A DNA stretch of 64,000 bases from Boswellia sacra (Eukaryota; Streptophyta; Magnoliopsida; Sapindales; Burseraceae): the NCBI GenBank assembly GCA_013180625.2, contig SNVD02007657.1:243140-307139 (forward strand). Reading direction: 5' to 3'. The notes beneath the pieces were generated by a model. It made no database searches, was not told the origin of the DNA, and saw only the letters and a program-made list of their open reading frames with translations. Below, in pieces: positions 1-12,478 of this stretch (position 1 is its first letter; each line of letters opens with the position of its first letter). The position numbers were made by a program, and so were the translations under genes.

Positions 1-48
1 TAGGTGTGTTTGGCTTGATTTGGGCTCTTTATTTTATTTACACAACAG

Positions 49-125
49 GCCTTGATGAGGATGAGGATTCTGGATTGTCCCTTCAAATGAAGAGCCAGGG
101 CTGCATATATCGTTCAGAGCCGTAA
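49..125 (+). CDS. Possible 3' terminal exon of a gene extending left of the window
   Basis: A pyrimidine-rich tract followed by an AG acceptor ending at base 48 precedes an open stretch of about 25 codons that ends in TAA at 123-125. The peptide starts with an acidic run (LDEDEDSG) and ends CIYRSEP. The codon is split after its first base at the acceptor. I do not recognise the protein. The support is only the acceptor-like sequence, the open frame and a base composition richer in GC than the DNA that follows. It could equally be chance. The sequence after the stop turns AT-rich, as a 3' UTR would. Confidence 0.3.
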
Positions 126-1552
126 AGAAAAACGTCGAATTAACAGAGAAGAGAAAAAAGGAACTCTGGCTCTTCAATTGTAAGCATGATTGCTGCTTGT
201 TTATTTAATTATTTGCTGGTGAATTTAAATTTTGTGTACTATCATAAATCATTCAATCTGATTAATTATAATTTATGTTCAGAGTGGGCTGCTCCGGGAT
301 GAAATTAAAAAAAAAAAAAAATTTCTAAAGTGCCCCAAACCATCCCTATAATTTTAATTTATTACAAATACAACCCTGGAACAAATAATATATAAAATTT
401 GGAGAATCCTGAAAAAGAATTTACCAATTTCTTTTACCCTTTTGTTCTTTTCTTCACGAAACCACACGGTCTAAAACTGCAGCAAGCTTCCTTTTACAAT
501 TTTTTGATCTTTTCGGCACCAATCTCTCACTATCCTTGATGGAAATCAAAATTTGGGCACATTCTTGACTACATTATTCAAGTCATCAAGGTAAATATTT
601 GTCTTGTGTAATTATTTTAAGATTTAGATTTTATTTTAGACGTATAACTTATGAGTTTTGAGGCTTGATGACTTAATTTTAGCATCTTAGTTAATTGATT
701 TTAATTATTATGTAGTTTATATAAATTTTCTAACAATAGAATAATTAATTTATTATTTTTAACAAATTCATGTAGGAAAAAGATTTGTATGCCTAATTCT
801 ATTGTTTTAAAAGAGTTTAAGGTTCATGGGTCTTTGAATTGAATAACTAATATGCTAACCTAGTTGTGATGTTGGTCTCTCAAGCAATAATTAATCAATA
901 TCTAAAGAGTCTTTAAGGAATAAATGATTGCTCTATTACGTGCACCCGAGCATTCAAATTTTAAGTCATAGGGCCAACTTTATTAGTTACAGGTACACAA
1001 ATTTACAAATCCAAAACCAAAAAGTAATGAATAATACAAATATATATTTTGAAACAAAAAATGTAGGATTAAAAAGAAACAATGTTTGTAGCAACATTTC
1101 CTTTTGAATTCTAATGATTTATATGATTACAAGGGTGTAACTAAAAGAAGCAAGGTTCATGATTCTTATATATAGTACTTTAATACGTTACTACTGGTTT
1201 AATTAAATGTCCTTCTTTTTTTTTTTTTTTTTAACAGCCGTTGCTCATTCATTGTTTTCATATTTGGGGAGTTACATTATTATTGTATTTGCATTGCATG
1301 TTTATTTTTGGTGTACTATTTTTGTTTTAATTTTGCTTTTGTCTATGTATAGAACATGTTTTTTGAGGGGTAAGGTTCATTATGTCCCCCATACCTAGGT
1401 GCAAAATTAAAATTTCTTATTACTAAAATTTTCTTATATCGTCAAGGTTCTCTTAGTTAAATGTAGCTCGGGCTAGGAAAAAATCCTGGATTCCCCCATG
1501 TTTGTGTTAAAGATTAGGGAGTATACCTACACTAATTACATTGGTATGTAAT
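126..1552. other. AT-rich intergenic DNA
   Basis: No gene is visible. A poly-T run sits at about 1213-1232. The segment around 1340-1460 (TAAGGTTCATTATGTCCC and following) resembles stretches at 21.59-21.74 kb and 48.97-49.13 kb, so it is probably a fragment of a dispersed repeat. The small open frame at 1207-1398 lies in this low-complexity sequence and is not a gene. Confidence 0.6.
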
Positions 1553-2409
1553 TGTAAATTCTAAAGCTGCAGACCCAGTTACATACTATACAACCAAAGC
1601 AATTATAACAACTGTAACATACGTAAATAAAAATTGCACAGAGGACTTTTTATGTGGTTTAGCTTAAACAAACCTACATCCACGAGCAACCAAACTACAA
1701 TTCACTATGTTGTTTAAGGTTACAAGGCCTAGGACTTTACAGTTGAGGAATTCACCATTCTCTCACACTCACATATCTTGTATAAACTATGCTTTCTTTC
1801 CAAGAACTTCAATATTGGTAAACCAGGTTCCTAATTCCTTGCTATACTTCACACCCAACAATTTGAGAGATAATTTGAGTCGCTCTCAAATTGTTATACA
1901 ATTTTCCAACAAGATAATCAATCACTATTGATTATCCACACTCATGATAAGGGATAAAGTTCAATCAAGATTACAAGCTAACAAAGAAAAACGTTGTTTA
2001 ATAGAACTATAATAACTTGCATATATATCCTAAACTGGACATGAAATAAAAGTCTTCTTATACTATAACTCATCCAGCAAGCAATCAATCCTTATTGCAT
2101 AAGGATTCTTCAGGATCCATAAGCTATCGTACACATGACCTGCGTATCTTGAAGCCTAGGAAAGTTAAATCACATTAGCATAATCAATGAAGTATCATAA
2201 ACTTTCCTAATGCCAGTAGAAATAAAACACTTTCCAAACTTAAATTTTATCTAGAAAATGTTGTCTATTTTACTATTTCCTAACTCAGTTAAAAGCAAAA
2301 AGTAATTAAGATCAAATCAACAAATCTTTATTTTCTCCAAAATGCCAACACATCAATGCTAATGCCATATAGATTAACACATGGTAGACCACATGGCATT
2401 GTCCTAACA
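1553..2409 (-). repeat. 3' LTR of the SIRE-like copia element
   Basis: This segment aligns over its length with 12479-13336. Shared blocks include GTAAATAAAAATTGCACAG and the terminal GTCCTAACA. Read on the minus strand it begins TGTTAGGACA and ends in CA. Length is 857 bp against 858 bp for the partner. Confidence 0.88.
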
Positions 2410-2799
2410 TTACAAGCACAAAAACAAATTAGTGTAGACATAATTAGATAAGACAGAATTGAATCAACTTGAATCAAACTTAACTACATTAAAACAATTA
2501 ACAATATTTCCTGTAAAGCAACTTGGTTAGTCAATCAATACAAAGTTTACAAGAGTTTATGACAAACCAAGCCAATACAAACTAAACAAAAGCACAACTA
2601 AAAACCAAACATCAAACGGCAATAAAACACATTTGCAAAACACATATTACTCCATCTTAGTTTCTTCTCCCCTATTAGACAAAACACAAAACAAAAGAAT
2701 CACAAAATAGCAACATAAAGTAAAGGTTCAGCAAAATTTATCAACAATCAGTGACCAATAACTTTCTTTTCTCCCATTTTTTTTCAACACAAAGTGCCA

Positions 2800-4721
2800 A
2801 AGAGCACCACTGCTGATGTCTAGTGGACCTCTTAGGAAGAAAACCATACTTCAGTTTGCCATCTCCAATTCTCGGTCTTGTCTTGGCAGGTGGAGGACAT
2901 AGTAAAGAAGTCTATTAACAGGATGTAGCAGTTACTTCATCCAGAACTTATTGAATATCTTTGGCAATGTTTAGATTAAGTGGAGTCAACTTAGAGGACA
3001 AATTCTTCAAAGCAACACTGATGTTAGGAGTTTCTGCCATCTCAAATAGTGATGCAGTAGCTGCAGTTAATGAAGTTTCGTGGGTAGTTGAATCATATGA
3101 TTAATGTGGTGAAGTTGTAGGGGGCTAAGCTGAAGAAGTGACAATTTTAGCTGCAGTTGGAGTGGTAGTTGGAGCTGGAATGGATATAGTGCCAGTTGCA
3201 ATAATGGTAGTGATTAGAGTTGCAACTGAGGTAGTAACTGGATCTAGAGATGTGGTAGTGACAATGGTAGTTCTAAATACTGGAACCGGATCTACAAAAA
3301 TAGAAATGTCAGCAACAGAAATTGGAATAGCTGCTGTTTCTTGTAGAGACATTATGGCAGGCGACGGAGCTGTAGGAGCAGTAATGGCAGCAAGAATTAA
3401 GGCTGAAGTTGAAGCACTAGCAGTGGTGAGAAATTTGGAAATTTGGACAACAGCTCATGATGAGCTTGCCGTTTTAGCCTCAAGTTCAATTTGTTTATGC
3501 GTTAGACTTTGCTGATTTTTAAAAGTTCATTTTGTTGTTGCAAAATAGTAGTCAAATTAGTAGAAACAACAGCTAAAGAATTTTGCAATTCTTTCAAAGT
3601 GGGCTTGGTGGACACTCTCAACCTCTTGGCAGGAACCTGAACTTCCTCTCCCTCTTCTTCTTCTTCTTTATCTTCCTCATCCTTAGCATCTCTTTGCTGA
3701 TTTCTCACTCTTTTCATGAATCCATTAGTAATAGGAGACTTTAAAGGCTAAAAAATATGAGTATTTTCAAGCTTAATCCCATTTTTCATTAAAATGCCCA
3801 TAATGAGACTTGAAAAAGGCAATCTCAAAGAGTGATTCTTAGCAGCCTGAATAATTAAATCAACAATTCAAAGACCTAGATTTATGGTCTTTCCTTTTCC
3901 TAAACAATACAAAAATTTAGATCTTTCTAAGCTCATAGTAGTTTGGTGAGAAGATGGTGTCTAATTATATCTTGCAATCTTATTCAGTCTATATTTAGGA
4001 GTTAATTTAGTTTGAGCAATTTGATCCTGATGTTTAACAGAATGGCTAGCAAGTTCTTTCTAGATTAATTTCTTAGACACATTAAGAGAGTAGATTTCAT
4101 GCTTACAGGAGTCTCTAAGAAATCATTAATCACATTAGGTGAAAAATGAACGTCTTGGCCTCTATAATAAACAATGTGCTATCTTACATTAGAAGCATCA
4201 TCTACATCATTATCTATGTTTACTAAAACTCTTGAATTGATGATGTAGTAGGTAATTAAAATTGAGTTACTGATTTTGTCCACTGTTTTTCCTGAAGAAT
4301 CTCTTCAAGCTGATAGGCAGCAAAGGTCTTAACTCTTATGAATCTTTCCTTCCATAGAGCCCTTTCTGATATGTGCTTATCATATCTTTGCTTGGCTTCA
4401 TTTGACGCAAACTAATCATTCAAGAGGTTGAATTATTAATAAGCATTAAATTCATTGAGTTGTATGTTGTAGTCTTCACTCCTTACTTGATCATCAGTAT
4501 CAAATGATTGCGAATCTTCTCGATTTTGGGTATTTGATTCATCTTGCATGTTGCTTAGATTATTCAGATACTTAAGGTCGCCAACATCAGCTTGCATCTC
4601 TGGTTAGGATGAATGTGACTCTTTTGGTGTCGATCGTTGTGACGGTGAATCATGTAGGGCTAGTTCTATTGTTTTTTACTAAGATCGCAACTTGGGTGCC
4701 ATGAATGTTGATTGAAGCTGC
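2800..4721 (-). pseudogene. Eroded extra ORF in the envelope-like position (putative plant transposon protein)
   Basis: Between pol and the 3' LTR, minus-strand translation starts MAPKLRS at 4721 and quickly meets stops. About 90 codons further on it resumes homology-like blocks such as NEAKQRYDKHISERALWKER. An acidic, coiled-coil-prone segment (EEDKEEEEEGEEVQVPAKR, from the open piece 3502-3717) lies towards the C terminus and is followed by low-complexity V/T/I/A-rich sequence. The MAPKLRS start and the EAKQRYD block are typical of the plant 'putative plant transposon protein' family that some annotations call envelope-like. Family assignment is from memory of these motifs. No membrane-fusion features are visible, so envelope function should not be assumed. 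The gene is dead. Confidence 0.55.
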
Positions 4722-5302
4722 AAGATATAGAACTCTAAAGAGGATTTTGAGTTTTATTTTAAAGAAAGTTAAAACGAAATAAAAGGAAATAAAGGATAAT
4801 GAACAAAAATCCTAACAAAATTAAGCTAACATAATTTAAGGCTCCCCTTCAAATTATGATTTTTAATTTTCAAAATTGTCTTAAGAAACTAAATCACACT
4901 TATTTAGAATTGAATGAAATTAATGCAAGATTGAATTATGTAAGTCCTACTACTAATACACAATTTCAAATTTTTAAACCTCTTTACTGATGTGTCTTCA
5001 TTGAACACATGGAATAATAACAAGAAATTACATAGCTGAGTTAGATAGAAAAATTTAAAAACACACAATTGGAATAGTTAACACATACATGACTAAGGCA
5101 TCCTAACATCATATGGTTTATTTTAACAAAGGATAAGAAAAGTTGATAAAAAAAGATTAATTAGCTTTAATAGTTGATTCCTTACGAAATATAATTTAAT
5201 CAAGTGATCAATCTCAGCATATCTCCAAAATACACAGAAATTAACCTCAATTGAATTTAAAACAAAATATAGTAGCTCCACACATCTATGGTGTTAGCCT
5301 TT

Positions 5303-7279
5303 TGTAGACACTTGATTTTTGAGCATGAGGATGAAAAATGGATGAGTGTTGATAAAGGTGAAATGACCAAGTGGCCCTTGAAGGAAAAGAAAGGCGTGCT
5401 AAGGTGAAGAATCAAGAAGTTTAGAAAATTGACTCTTGACTTTGAAAATTCACTCAAATTAATGTAGAAAGAATCCGATAATGAGCCATAGACATTACAA
5501 AGCTACGTAGATCTAGTTTTCATTTAATTTTGTAGATTGTAAATCGGAGTTGCACTCGAAGACTTATGTGCGATTGAACAAATAAAGGTCAGGATGGACT
5601 ACACATGAGAAACCAAGAGAAAAAAAGGGAAGACGACCACCATCGGCTAGTTGTGGGGGAACCATTGGCTGACTATCGTACCACTTGCCAGAGGTTTATC
5701 CACAGTCAGCCAACACTCCCACCACTAGCTCATGGTTGATTGCAAAGTTTTGGAAATTTTCATTTCCAACCTTCCTTGTTTGATTCTTTCCTTCCTTTTT
5801 CACTTGCACCCTTACACTATATAAACACCTCTCTAGCTCACTTCAAAAGCATCCAGAAATCTCTTCTCTTCTTCTAAGATATACTTGTGAGAATTTGAAG
5901 GAGCCTTTAGTTAATATTTTTAGGTGTTTTTATTACTCTAAACTCGAAAAGGATACGTCCTGAGAGCAATTCTCTCTTCTTCCTTCTATTTTTTTCTTTA
6001 TTTTTCTTGCTCTAGAATAAGCTTGTCTAGGTTTATTTTTGCTTAGAATAAGCATGATTAGGATTTATTTTGATGCCTAGATTCATTTTTAGGCTTATTA
6101 TAAATTGTTTTAATCTTTTTTTTTTTTGCAAGAAGAATAAGCGTGTCAAGGTAAGCGCTCTATCCCTTCCTTATTTAGAATCATGATTTGGATTTTATTT
6201 GATGTTCAAAATCATGCTTAAGAGCACATGATTAGAATCATGCTAGGAATCAAATTTATAAATGCTTTAAATTATGCTAGGAAATAGCATAAAATTAGGA
6301 AAGAATTGTCTGCTTTGCTTGATTGATTGAATTGGGCTATAATAGCCATGTTTTGCCATGGTTGATGTAATTAGGTTAGAAATGCGCTATTTAGAATTGC
6401 TATGATCAATTGAATTATGCTAGAATTGCTATAAATAAGCTACAATGTCATTATAGAATTATGAAATATGGGAAGAATTGTCATGATTAAGTTTATGGAT
6501 TTATTTAGAATTTTTTTATTGATTTGTTATGAATTTATGAATATGCTATGATTAGAAACTTCATGAATGTATGATGCTATGAAGTGGTGATGGACTCACA
6601 TTTGATGGTGAGGGACCATCACTTAGAATGAATGAATGAATATATATTAATGATACCATGAAGAAACTTGATAAACATTGAATAGACTCACATATGTTGG
6701 CAAGGAATTTATTATTTATTGAGTCTCGAATTGATTATTTATATTGAATATATGATTTACATGAATGTTATGATTGAATACTAAGAGTGTTTAGAAATGT
6801 TAAATAACAAATGGATGTAATCCTATCCGCTTATTGCCTATGTTTGCAATGAATGTAATATATTCTTCTCACCTCTTTCTATGTATCAATATACACTATT
6901 TTGGTTGAATACGCCTCACATGCCTTAAAGAAGATAAAATTGAAAAAATATGCATATAAAATGAATAACCTACGTAGACTATGTAGCAACTCAAGATATT
7001 ATTATTTAGTATACCCTAGTGGAGGCTGGATCTATATCTGGGTATGCCGAATGACTCGTACCTAACTTCCTGAAACCTATCTATGAAGGGATGAGGTTAG
7101 TTTAGCTCCCGAAGTGACTAATCGGATTGTCATTGTCCATTTTTTCAATAGAAAATTGGGTAGTGACTTCATTCTCCAGATATGCCCATAACTTGTTTGT
7201 GTTCCCTAAAGTCTCGAAAGAGGCTTTGACATAGTATCGTGGTCGTAAATGCTCTAGTTGAATGAAAGCCCTGTTCACA
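5303..7279 (+). repeat. Nested solo LTR, gypsy type
   Basis: The segment begins TGTAGACACTTGATTTTTGA and ends TTCACA, and is flanked on both sides by the 5-bp direct repeat CCTTT (5298-5302 and 7280-7284). A TATA box (CTATATAAACACC) near 5818 and a pyrimidine-rich transcribed leader follow in plus orientation. The blocks AAATGACCAAGTGGCCC and TGGAGGCTGG-like sequence near 7020 are typical of plant Ty3/gypsy LTRs. No internal domain is present, so it is a solo LTR left by recombination. It sits inside the copia element between RNase H and the extra ORF, in opposite orientation to it. Confidence 0.65.
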
Positions 7280-7514
7280 CCTTTTTCATATTGAATGGGC
7301 AATTTGAACATATTTTTTAGATACAAATAAATTTCTTTCAACAAATGGATTTCACTCAACACATACAGGTAGCCTCTTAATATTGACAATCAAATTTCAT
7401 TAATGAAAACTGCATTATATTGCCATGATAATAAACAAAATTGCTCATAAAATGCTAAGTTAAAATATATCTTATGATGCTTTAGATATCTCATACATGA
7501 TTGCATCAGTAATC

Positions 7515-8900
7515 ATTCATGCAATTGACAAATACCAATAGCCTTTCTTAGCTTTTCAACTCTTGTTAAGTCTAGTGCATTGGTAAACAAATCAACCAGT
7601 TGGTTTTTAGTTGAAACATGTTCAATGTGGATTGTTTTAGATTCAATCAACTCCTTAATAAAGTAATGCCTAATGTCTATGTGTTTAGTTCTTGAGTGCT
7701 GGGTAGGGTTTTAAGAGATGTTAATGGCACTTGTGTTATCACAAAATATTGTCATAGATTCTTAAGAAATACCATAGTCTTCCATCATCTGCTTCATCCA
7801 CAGCAATTTCTTACAACAATTACGAGCAAAAATGTACTTAGCCTTAACAGTTGATAAGGAAATTAAGTTTTGCTTCTTCCTGTGCCAAGCCACCAAGTTG
7901 TTTCCAAAATAGAAATATCTTCCTGTTGTACTCTTTTTATCATTTATATTGCCAGTCCAATCAGCATCACTATAACTTGCAAGGCATGAAATTGTGTCTT
8001 TAGAAAACCAAATTCCAAACTCTATGGTCCCACAAATGTACTTGATTATTCTTTTGATAGCTGCAAGATGCTGTTCGTTTGGACATACTGGAACTAATGT
8101 CAATTCTACTGGCAGTGAGATACAGAAGGCTTTTAATCATGCTTCTGTACAGGCTTTCATCAACATTATCTATTACATTTTCTCTTGACAGCTTAAGATT
8201 AGTAGCAATAGGTGTCCTTGTTGACATGCTCTTGTCTATTTCAAATTTCTTAACTAAATTTTTGCATACTTAGTTTGAGAAATGAATATGCCTTCATCAA
8301 CCTGTTTAACTTAAAGACCAAGAAAAAATGTGAGTTTAGCTACCATACTCATTTCAAATTTTTCTTGCATAACCTCAACAAATTCATTAGTTTTGTCCTC
8401 AAGTGTAGAACCAAACATAATATCATCAACATAAATCTGAACTACAATGATATATCTACACGATGCTTTATAAACAAAGTTTTATCATTGCTACCTCTAG
8501 TATATCTTTTGCCAAGAAGAAAGGTTGAGCCTTTCATACCTAGCTCTTAAAGCTTGTTTCAGATCATATAAAGCCTTTTTTAATTTGTACACATAAGTGG
8601 GATGCTTAGGATCTACAAAACCCTTAAGTTGTTTAACAAAAGCTTCTTCCTTTAAAATGCTATTTAAAAAGTTTTTTTTTAACATCCATTTGAAAAAGCT
8701 TAAAATTAAGCAGATAAGCAATAGCAAGCAACAGCAAGCAACAACCTAATAAATTCTAGTCTAGCTACAATTGTGAAGATGTCATCAAAGTCAACTCCCT
8801 CAATCTGAGTATACCCTTTTGCAACTAGTCTAGCTTCGTTCCTAATTACTTGCCCATTTCTAGTTCTTGAAAATCCATTTATTTTCAATGGCATTAGTGT
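7515..8900 (-). pseudogene. Reverse transcriptase and RNase H relic (copia 1)
   Basis: RNase H is recognisable from SDADWTGN and the CDNTSAIN and SRTKHIDIRH motifs (about 7520-8103), ending near the VSTKNQLVD block. The N-terminal part of the RT is seen as ARLVAKGYTQIEGVDFDD (about 8800-8840) and [20 protein letters not shown] (about 8515-8590). The frames are broken several times, so RT is split over at least three frames. The region around the catalytic YVDD motif (about 8400-8430) is not in a clean frame. No active enzyme can be made. Confidence 0.88.
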
Positions 8901-9395
8901 TTTTAGATTTGGGAACTAAAATCCAAGCATTATTTCTTTCAGATTGGTTAAGTTCATCCTACATTGCTTGTATCCAAGCATCTTCCTTAAGTGTATCATT
9001 TATGGTTTTAGGCTCAACTAGTGAGACATACCATGAAAAACTCATGTGATTCCTTACCTTACTTCTAGTTTTTATTCCACCTTTTGGGCTTCCAATGATA
9101 GAAGATGTAGGATGTGCTTTTTGAATCTAGGTAGGAGAATCCTTGCTCTTAAAATCATCTCTGATTTCTTCTCTACTGGAATCGACATTGTCAGACATTT
9201 TAGTATTATCTGTCTTAACTTCTAAAGTTTCATCCGGCATCACTGGTTTTGGTTTTTCTGCAGTTTCTGGTTTAGCTTTATCAGCAAATTCTAAGAAGCT
9301 TTCCATAATCTCTTCTTATGAGAAATATGAGAAATCTGCATAATGATTACAATCATCAAAGACAATATTAATAGATTCCATGACTTTCTTAATTC

Positions 9396-10140
9396 TCAAA
9401 TTATAGACTTATAGGCTTTACTATTCAAAGAATGACCAATAAACACCCACTTATCATTTTTGACATCAAATTTGCCAAGTCGTTCTCTATCATTGAGTAT
9501 GAAACACATGCATCCAAATACATGAAAGTATTTAAGGTTAGGTTTTCTTCCTTTCAGTAGCTCATAAGGTGTTTGACATGGTCTTGGGATGTAGGATGCT
9601 GTGTTTATTGCCTCTGCATATAGCTTCTTTATAAGTTTCTTACTATTCAACATTATTTGAGCCATCTCTTGTAATGTTATGTTCTTCCTCTCCATTACTC
9701 CATTCTGCGCTCGAGTTTTTGGTGCAGAGAACTCACGTGAAATGCCATAGAGTTTGTAAAAGCTTGCATAACTCTCATTCTCAAACACCTTACCATAGTC
9801 ACTTCTAAATTTAACTATTCTTTTAATGTTACAATTTTGCTTTGTTTCCAATCTGACGTTCAAGTTTCTAAATATTTTAAAATTATCATATTTCTCTTTA
9901 ACAAAATCTATCCAAGTATATCTAGAATAGTTATCAACACTTACAAAGACATACCTTTTGCCTGTAATACTTTGAACTTGCATTGGACCCATGAGATCCA
10001 TATGTAACAGTTTAAGAATTTTTGTGGTACTAAGAAAAAAGCTAGAGCCATGAGAACCCTTAATTCGTTTACCTTTTTGACATGGACCACACGTAATGTC
10101 AGGTTTCTGTTCAAATTTAGGCATACTTCTGACTGCACCA
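9396..10140 (-). pseudogene. Integrase relic (copia 1)
   Basis: This is the longest uninterrupted piece of the element, about 242 codons. It has the end of the pre-integrase zinc finger (CGPCQKGKR), the first catalytic Asp in LLHMDLMGPM, the second in RSDYG and the catalytic Glu in QNGVMERKN, followed by the copia-typical VFGCMCFILN and VFIGHS blocks. The DDE triad therefore survives in this copy. The ORF is cut off from protease upstream and RT downstream by stops, so it is still non-functional as part of a polyprotein. Confidence 0.88.
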
Positions 10141-10193
10141 GTCTTAGTTAATTTAACTAAGTCTTTATAGTTAATATGCCCAAGTTTTTGATG

Positions 10194-10585
10194 CTATAAT
10201 TCAATTTTAGATGTCATAGCATGCAATGCACTTAGCGTAGTCAATAAATAACAATTATCATCAGGTCTATTGCCTTCAAGAATGCAATTCTTATTGGAAT
10301 CAAGAATCATGCATTTATTCTTTGTGAACTTAACAATATACTTATCATCACAAATCTGACTAATACTAAGCAAATTGACACTAAGACCATCAACAAAAAG
10401 AACATCATCAAACTCAGGCAAACCATTCACACATAAAGTTTCCTTACCTATTATCTTACTCTTTGCTCCATCTTTGAAAGTAAGGGAACCTTGACTGCAT
10501 GTTCTGAAATTATTCAACAAATCCTTGTTACCTGTCATATGTCTTGAATAACCACTATCAAAGTACCAAGAATCATTAGTTGAAA
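10194..10585 (-). pseudogene. Aspartic protease and pre-integrase relic (copia 1)
   Basis: Minus-strand translation shows WYFDSGYSRHMTGNKD around 10530-10575, which holds the protease active-site D-S-G. It is followed by VLFVDGLSVNLLSISQICD, the standard block between protease and integrase of plant copia elements. A typical copia protease has DSGCS or DSGAT here, so the active-site Asp is kept. It joins the integrase piece through a stop-containing gap. Confidence 0.8.
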
Positions 10586-10599
10586 CATTAATAACTGTT

Positions 10600-12460
10600 A
10601 AAGTAACATCACATCTGACTGGGCTTTTTCTGACCCATTTCTATTGTGGACTATATGACTGCCTATGCTATGTATTAAGTGACTGCCTATGCTATGTATT
10701 AAGTGACTGCCTATGCTTTGTTCATTTGATACAACAAATTATTCAATTTATAATATCTAGGCCTAATATGTCCTTTAACACCACAAAAATAACAAATTGG
10801 AATGAATTTCTTTACTTCAGTCATATTAGATTTCAATGATTAGGATGAAGCACTATGATATGAACTTTTAAAACTTTGAGAGGAAACATTCTCACTTGAA
10901 CTTGGTGATTCCTTACCTGACTTTTGTGAAGTGTTTGATAAGAGTCTGATCTAGAAGCTTTCACAAAGGTTGTTTTTGAAGTTTATAGCTGATTATGAGC
11001 TTCAAATCCCCATCCATGCTTATTAGTGTTAGTTTTCCCTTGGATTAGAATTTCATCAGGCTTCTTGGTCCTTTTTGATAGACATTGAATGGTAGCTTCA
11101 TGCTTCTTTATGGAATATGTTTCCTCCATCAGTTCCAGTTTCAACTTTTCAATAGCTTTATCAAGCTCAGAGACTTTATCTTCCAAGAACGCTCTTTCAC
11201 AAGTGACAATCTTAACTTCTCGCATAAGCTCTTGAATTTTCTTCTCATGCTATTTATTCTTTTCAACTTTATTTTCTCATGAATGATGAAGATCATCGTA
11301 AGCATCCTGCAATTTTTCATAATAGTTGAGATTAAGAACAGATTCTATATTTGCATCATTAGTCTTTGCTTTCAGTCATGACTCCCTTTCCTTTGTCTGA
11401 TGTCGATGTAACAAAGGCAATGAATCCATTTTGTTTTTCTTGTTCATTTGAGCTATTGTCAAATCATTATTACTCTAGGTAGCATTGAACATTTTGCCTT
11501 TCTTCTTCAGATTTGCATATTTAGACTTAATATGTCAAAATCCAAATAATTCAAAGCATTGGACTTGACTTTTCTTTTCTAGTTCCTTATTAAATCTCTT
11601 ATAATCAATTGTATTTTTCTTCACTTTTTGTTTGTTGACCTAATTTTTCGTTTTGGAATTCTTCTTCAAGAACTTTTTGAAGTTTCTCACCATGAGATCA
11701 ACTTGTTTATCATTTGAATTCTCAGCAAAATCTTCTTCTTCCTTAGACTTTCATGATAAGGCTGCTAAAGCAATGGATTTGTTCTTTTTGGTTGACATGA
11801 AAGTCATCTCAAACGTTTCCATTAAACCCAACAGTTCATCAATTTGTAGTGTATCAAGATTTTGTGTATCTGTGATGATAGTTGCCTTGTACTAAAATTT
11901 TTCAGGCAATAATCTAAGTATCTTTACTATAACTTCTCGGTCACTATAATTCTTTCCTAACAAGGCTGCAGCACTAGTAATCTCATATAGTCCTGAATAA
12001 AAATCTGACACAGTCTCATCTTCTTGCATTTTAATCTTTTCAAATTAAGAAGCAAGCATTAAAATTTTAGTTTGCTTGAAAGCTGTACCTTCATATTCAT
12101 TTTCAAGTATTTCCCAAAAAATCTTTGTCTGACTTGTATGAAGAAATAAGACTAAATGCCTTTGGATTACCTATATTGAAGAGGGCATACATAGCTTTGG
12201 AATTCCATTGAGCTTTATCATAGTCTTGCTATTTCCATGCAGATTCTTCTTTCATAGTGCGCTCTCCAATGTTGGTGAACTCCATCCATAAAATATTGTC
12301 TTCCAAACTCTCTTATTAATAGCCTTTAGAAAATCATCATCTTTACCTTATAGTATCCATAGTTACCTTCCTCAAGAAGTGGTGGATGTGAAATTGAACT
12401 TCTGTGCTTATGAAAGTCCACAACTTCAAGGATAAACAGGATCTACTTAATATGTAAGTG
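10600..12460 (-). pseudogene. gag relic (copia 1)
   Basis: A CCHC-type knuckle is visible at about 10740-10805 as CYFCGVKGHIRPRYY, with Tyr in place of the last Cys. Upstream lies a coiled-coil segment (10983-11225, heptad-like EDKVSELDKAIEKLKLELME) with the SIRE-type block KKPDEILIQGK. The rest, to about 12460, is recognisable only as fragments. A short direct repeat, GTGACTGCCTATGCTATGTA, occurs in tandem at 10650-10710. Many stops interrupt the frame. Confidence 0.75.
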
Positions 12461-12464
12461 CTAT

Positions 12465-12476
12465 GCTCTAATACCA
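12465..12476 (-). other. Primer binding site, initiator tRNA-Met (copia 1)
   Basis: On the minus strand TGGTATTAGAGC lies two bases inside the 5' LTR. It matches the usual plant copia primer site TGGTATCAGAGC with one C-to-T change. It fixes the orientation of the element and the inner end of the 5' LTR. Confidence 0.85.
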
Positions 12477-12478
12477 GT

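Noticed and set aside
3138..3515. 125-codon plus-strand ORF rich in Val, Ala and Thr
   Set aside because: It is antisense to the low-complexity tail of the element's extra ORF, and its composition mirrors that repeat.
7102..7389. 95-codon minus-strand ORF
   Set aside because: It crosses the end of the solo LTR at 7279 and its target duplication, so it cannot be an ancestral gene.
12465..12476. tRNA-like matches at copia primer sites (also 58061-58072)
   Set aside because: Only the 12 bases complementary to the tRNA 3' end are present; there is no tRNA gene.
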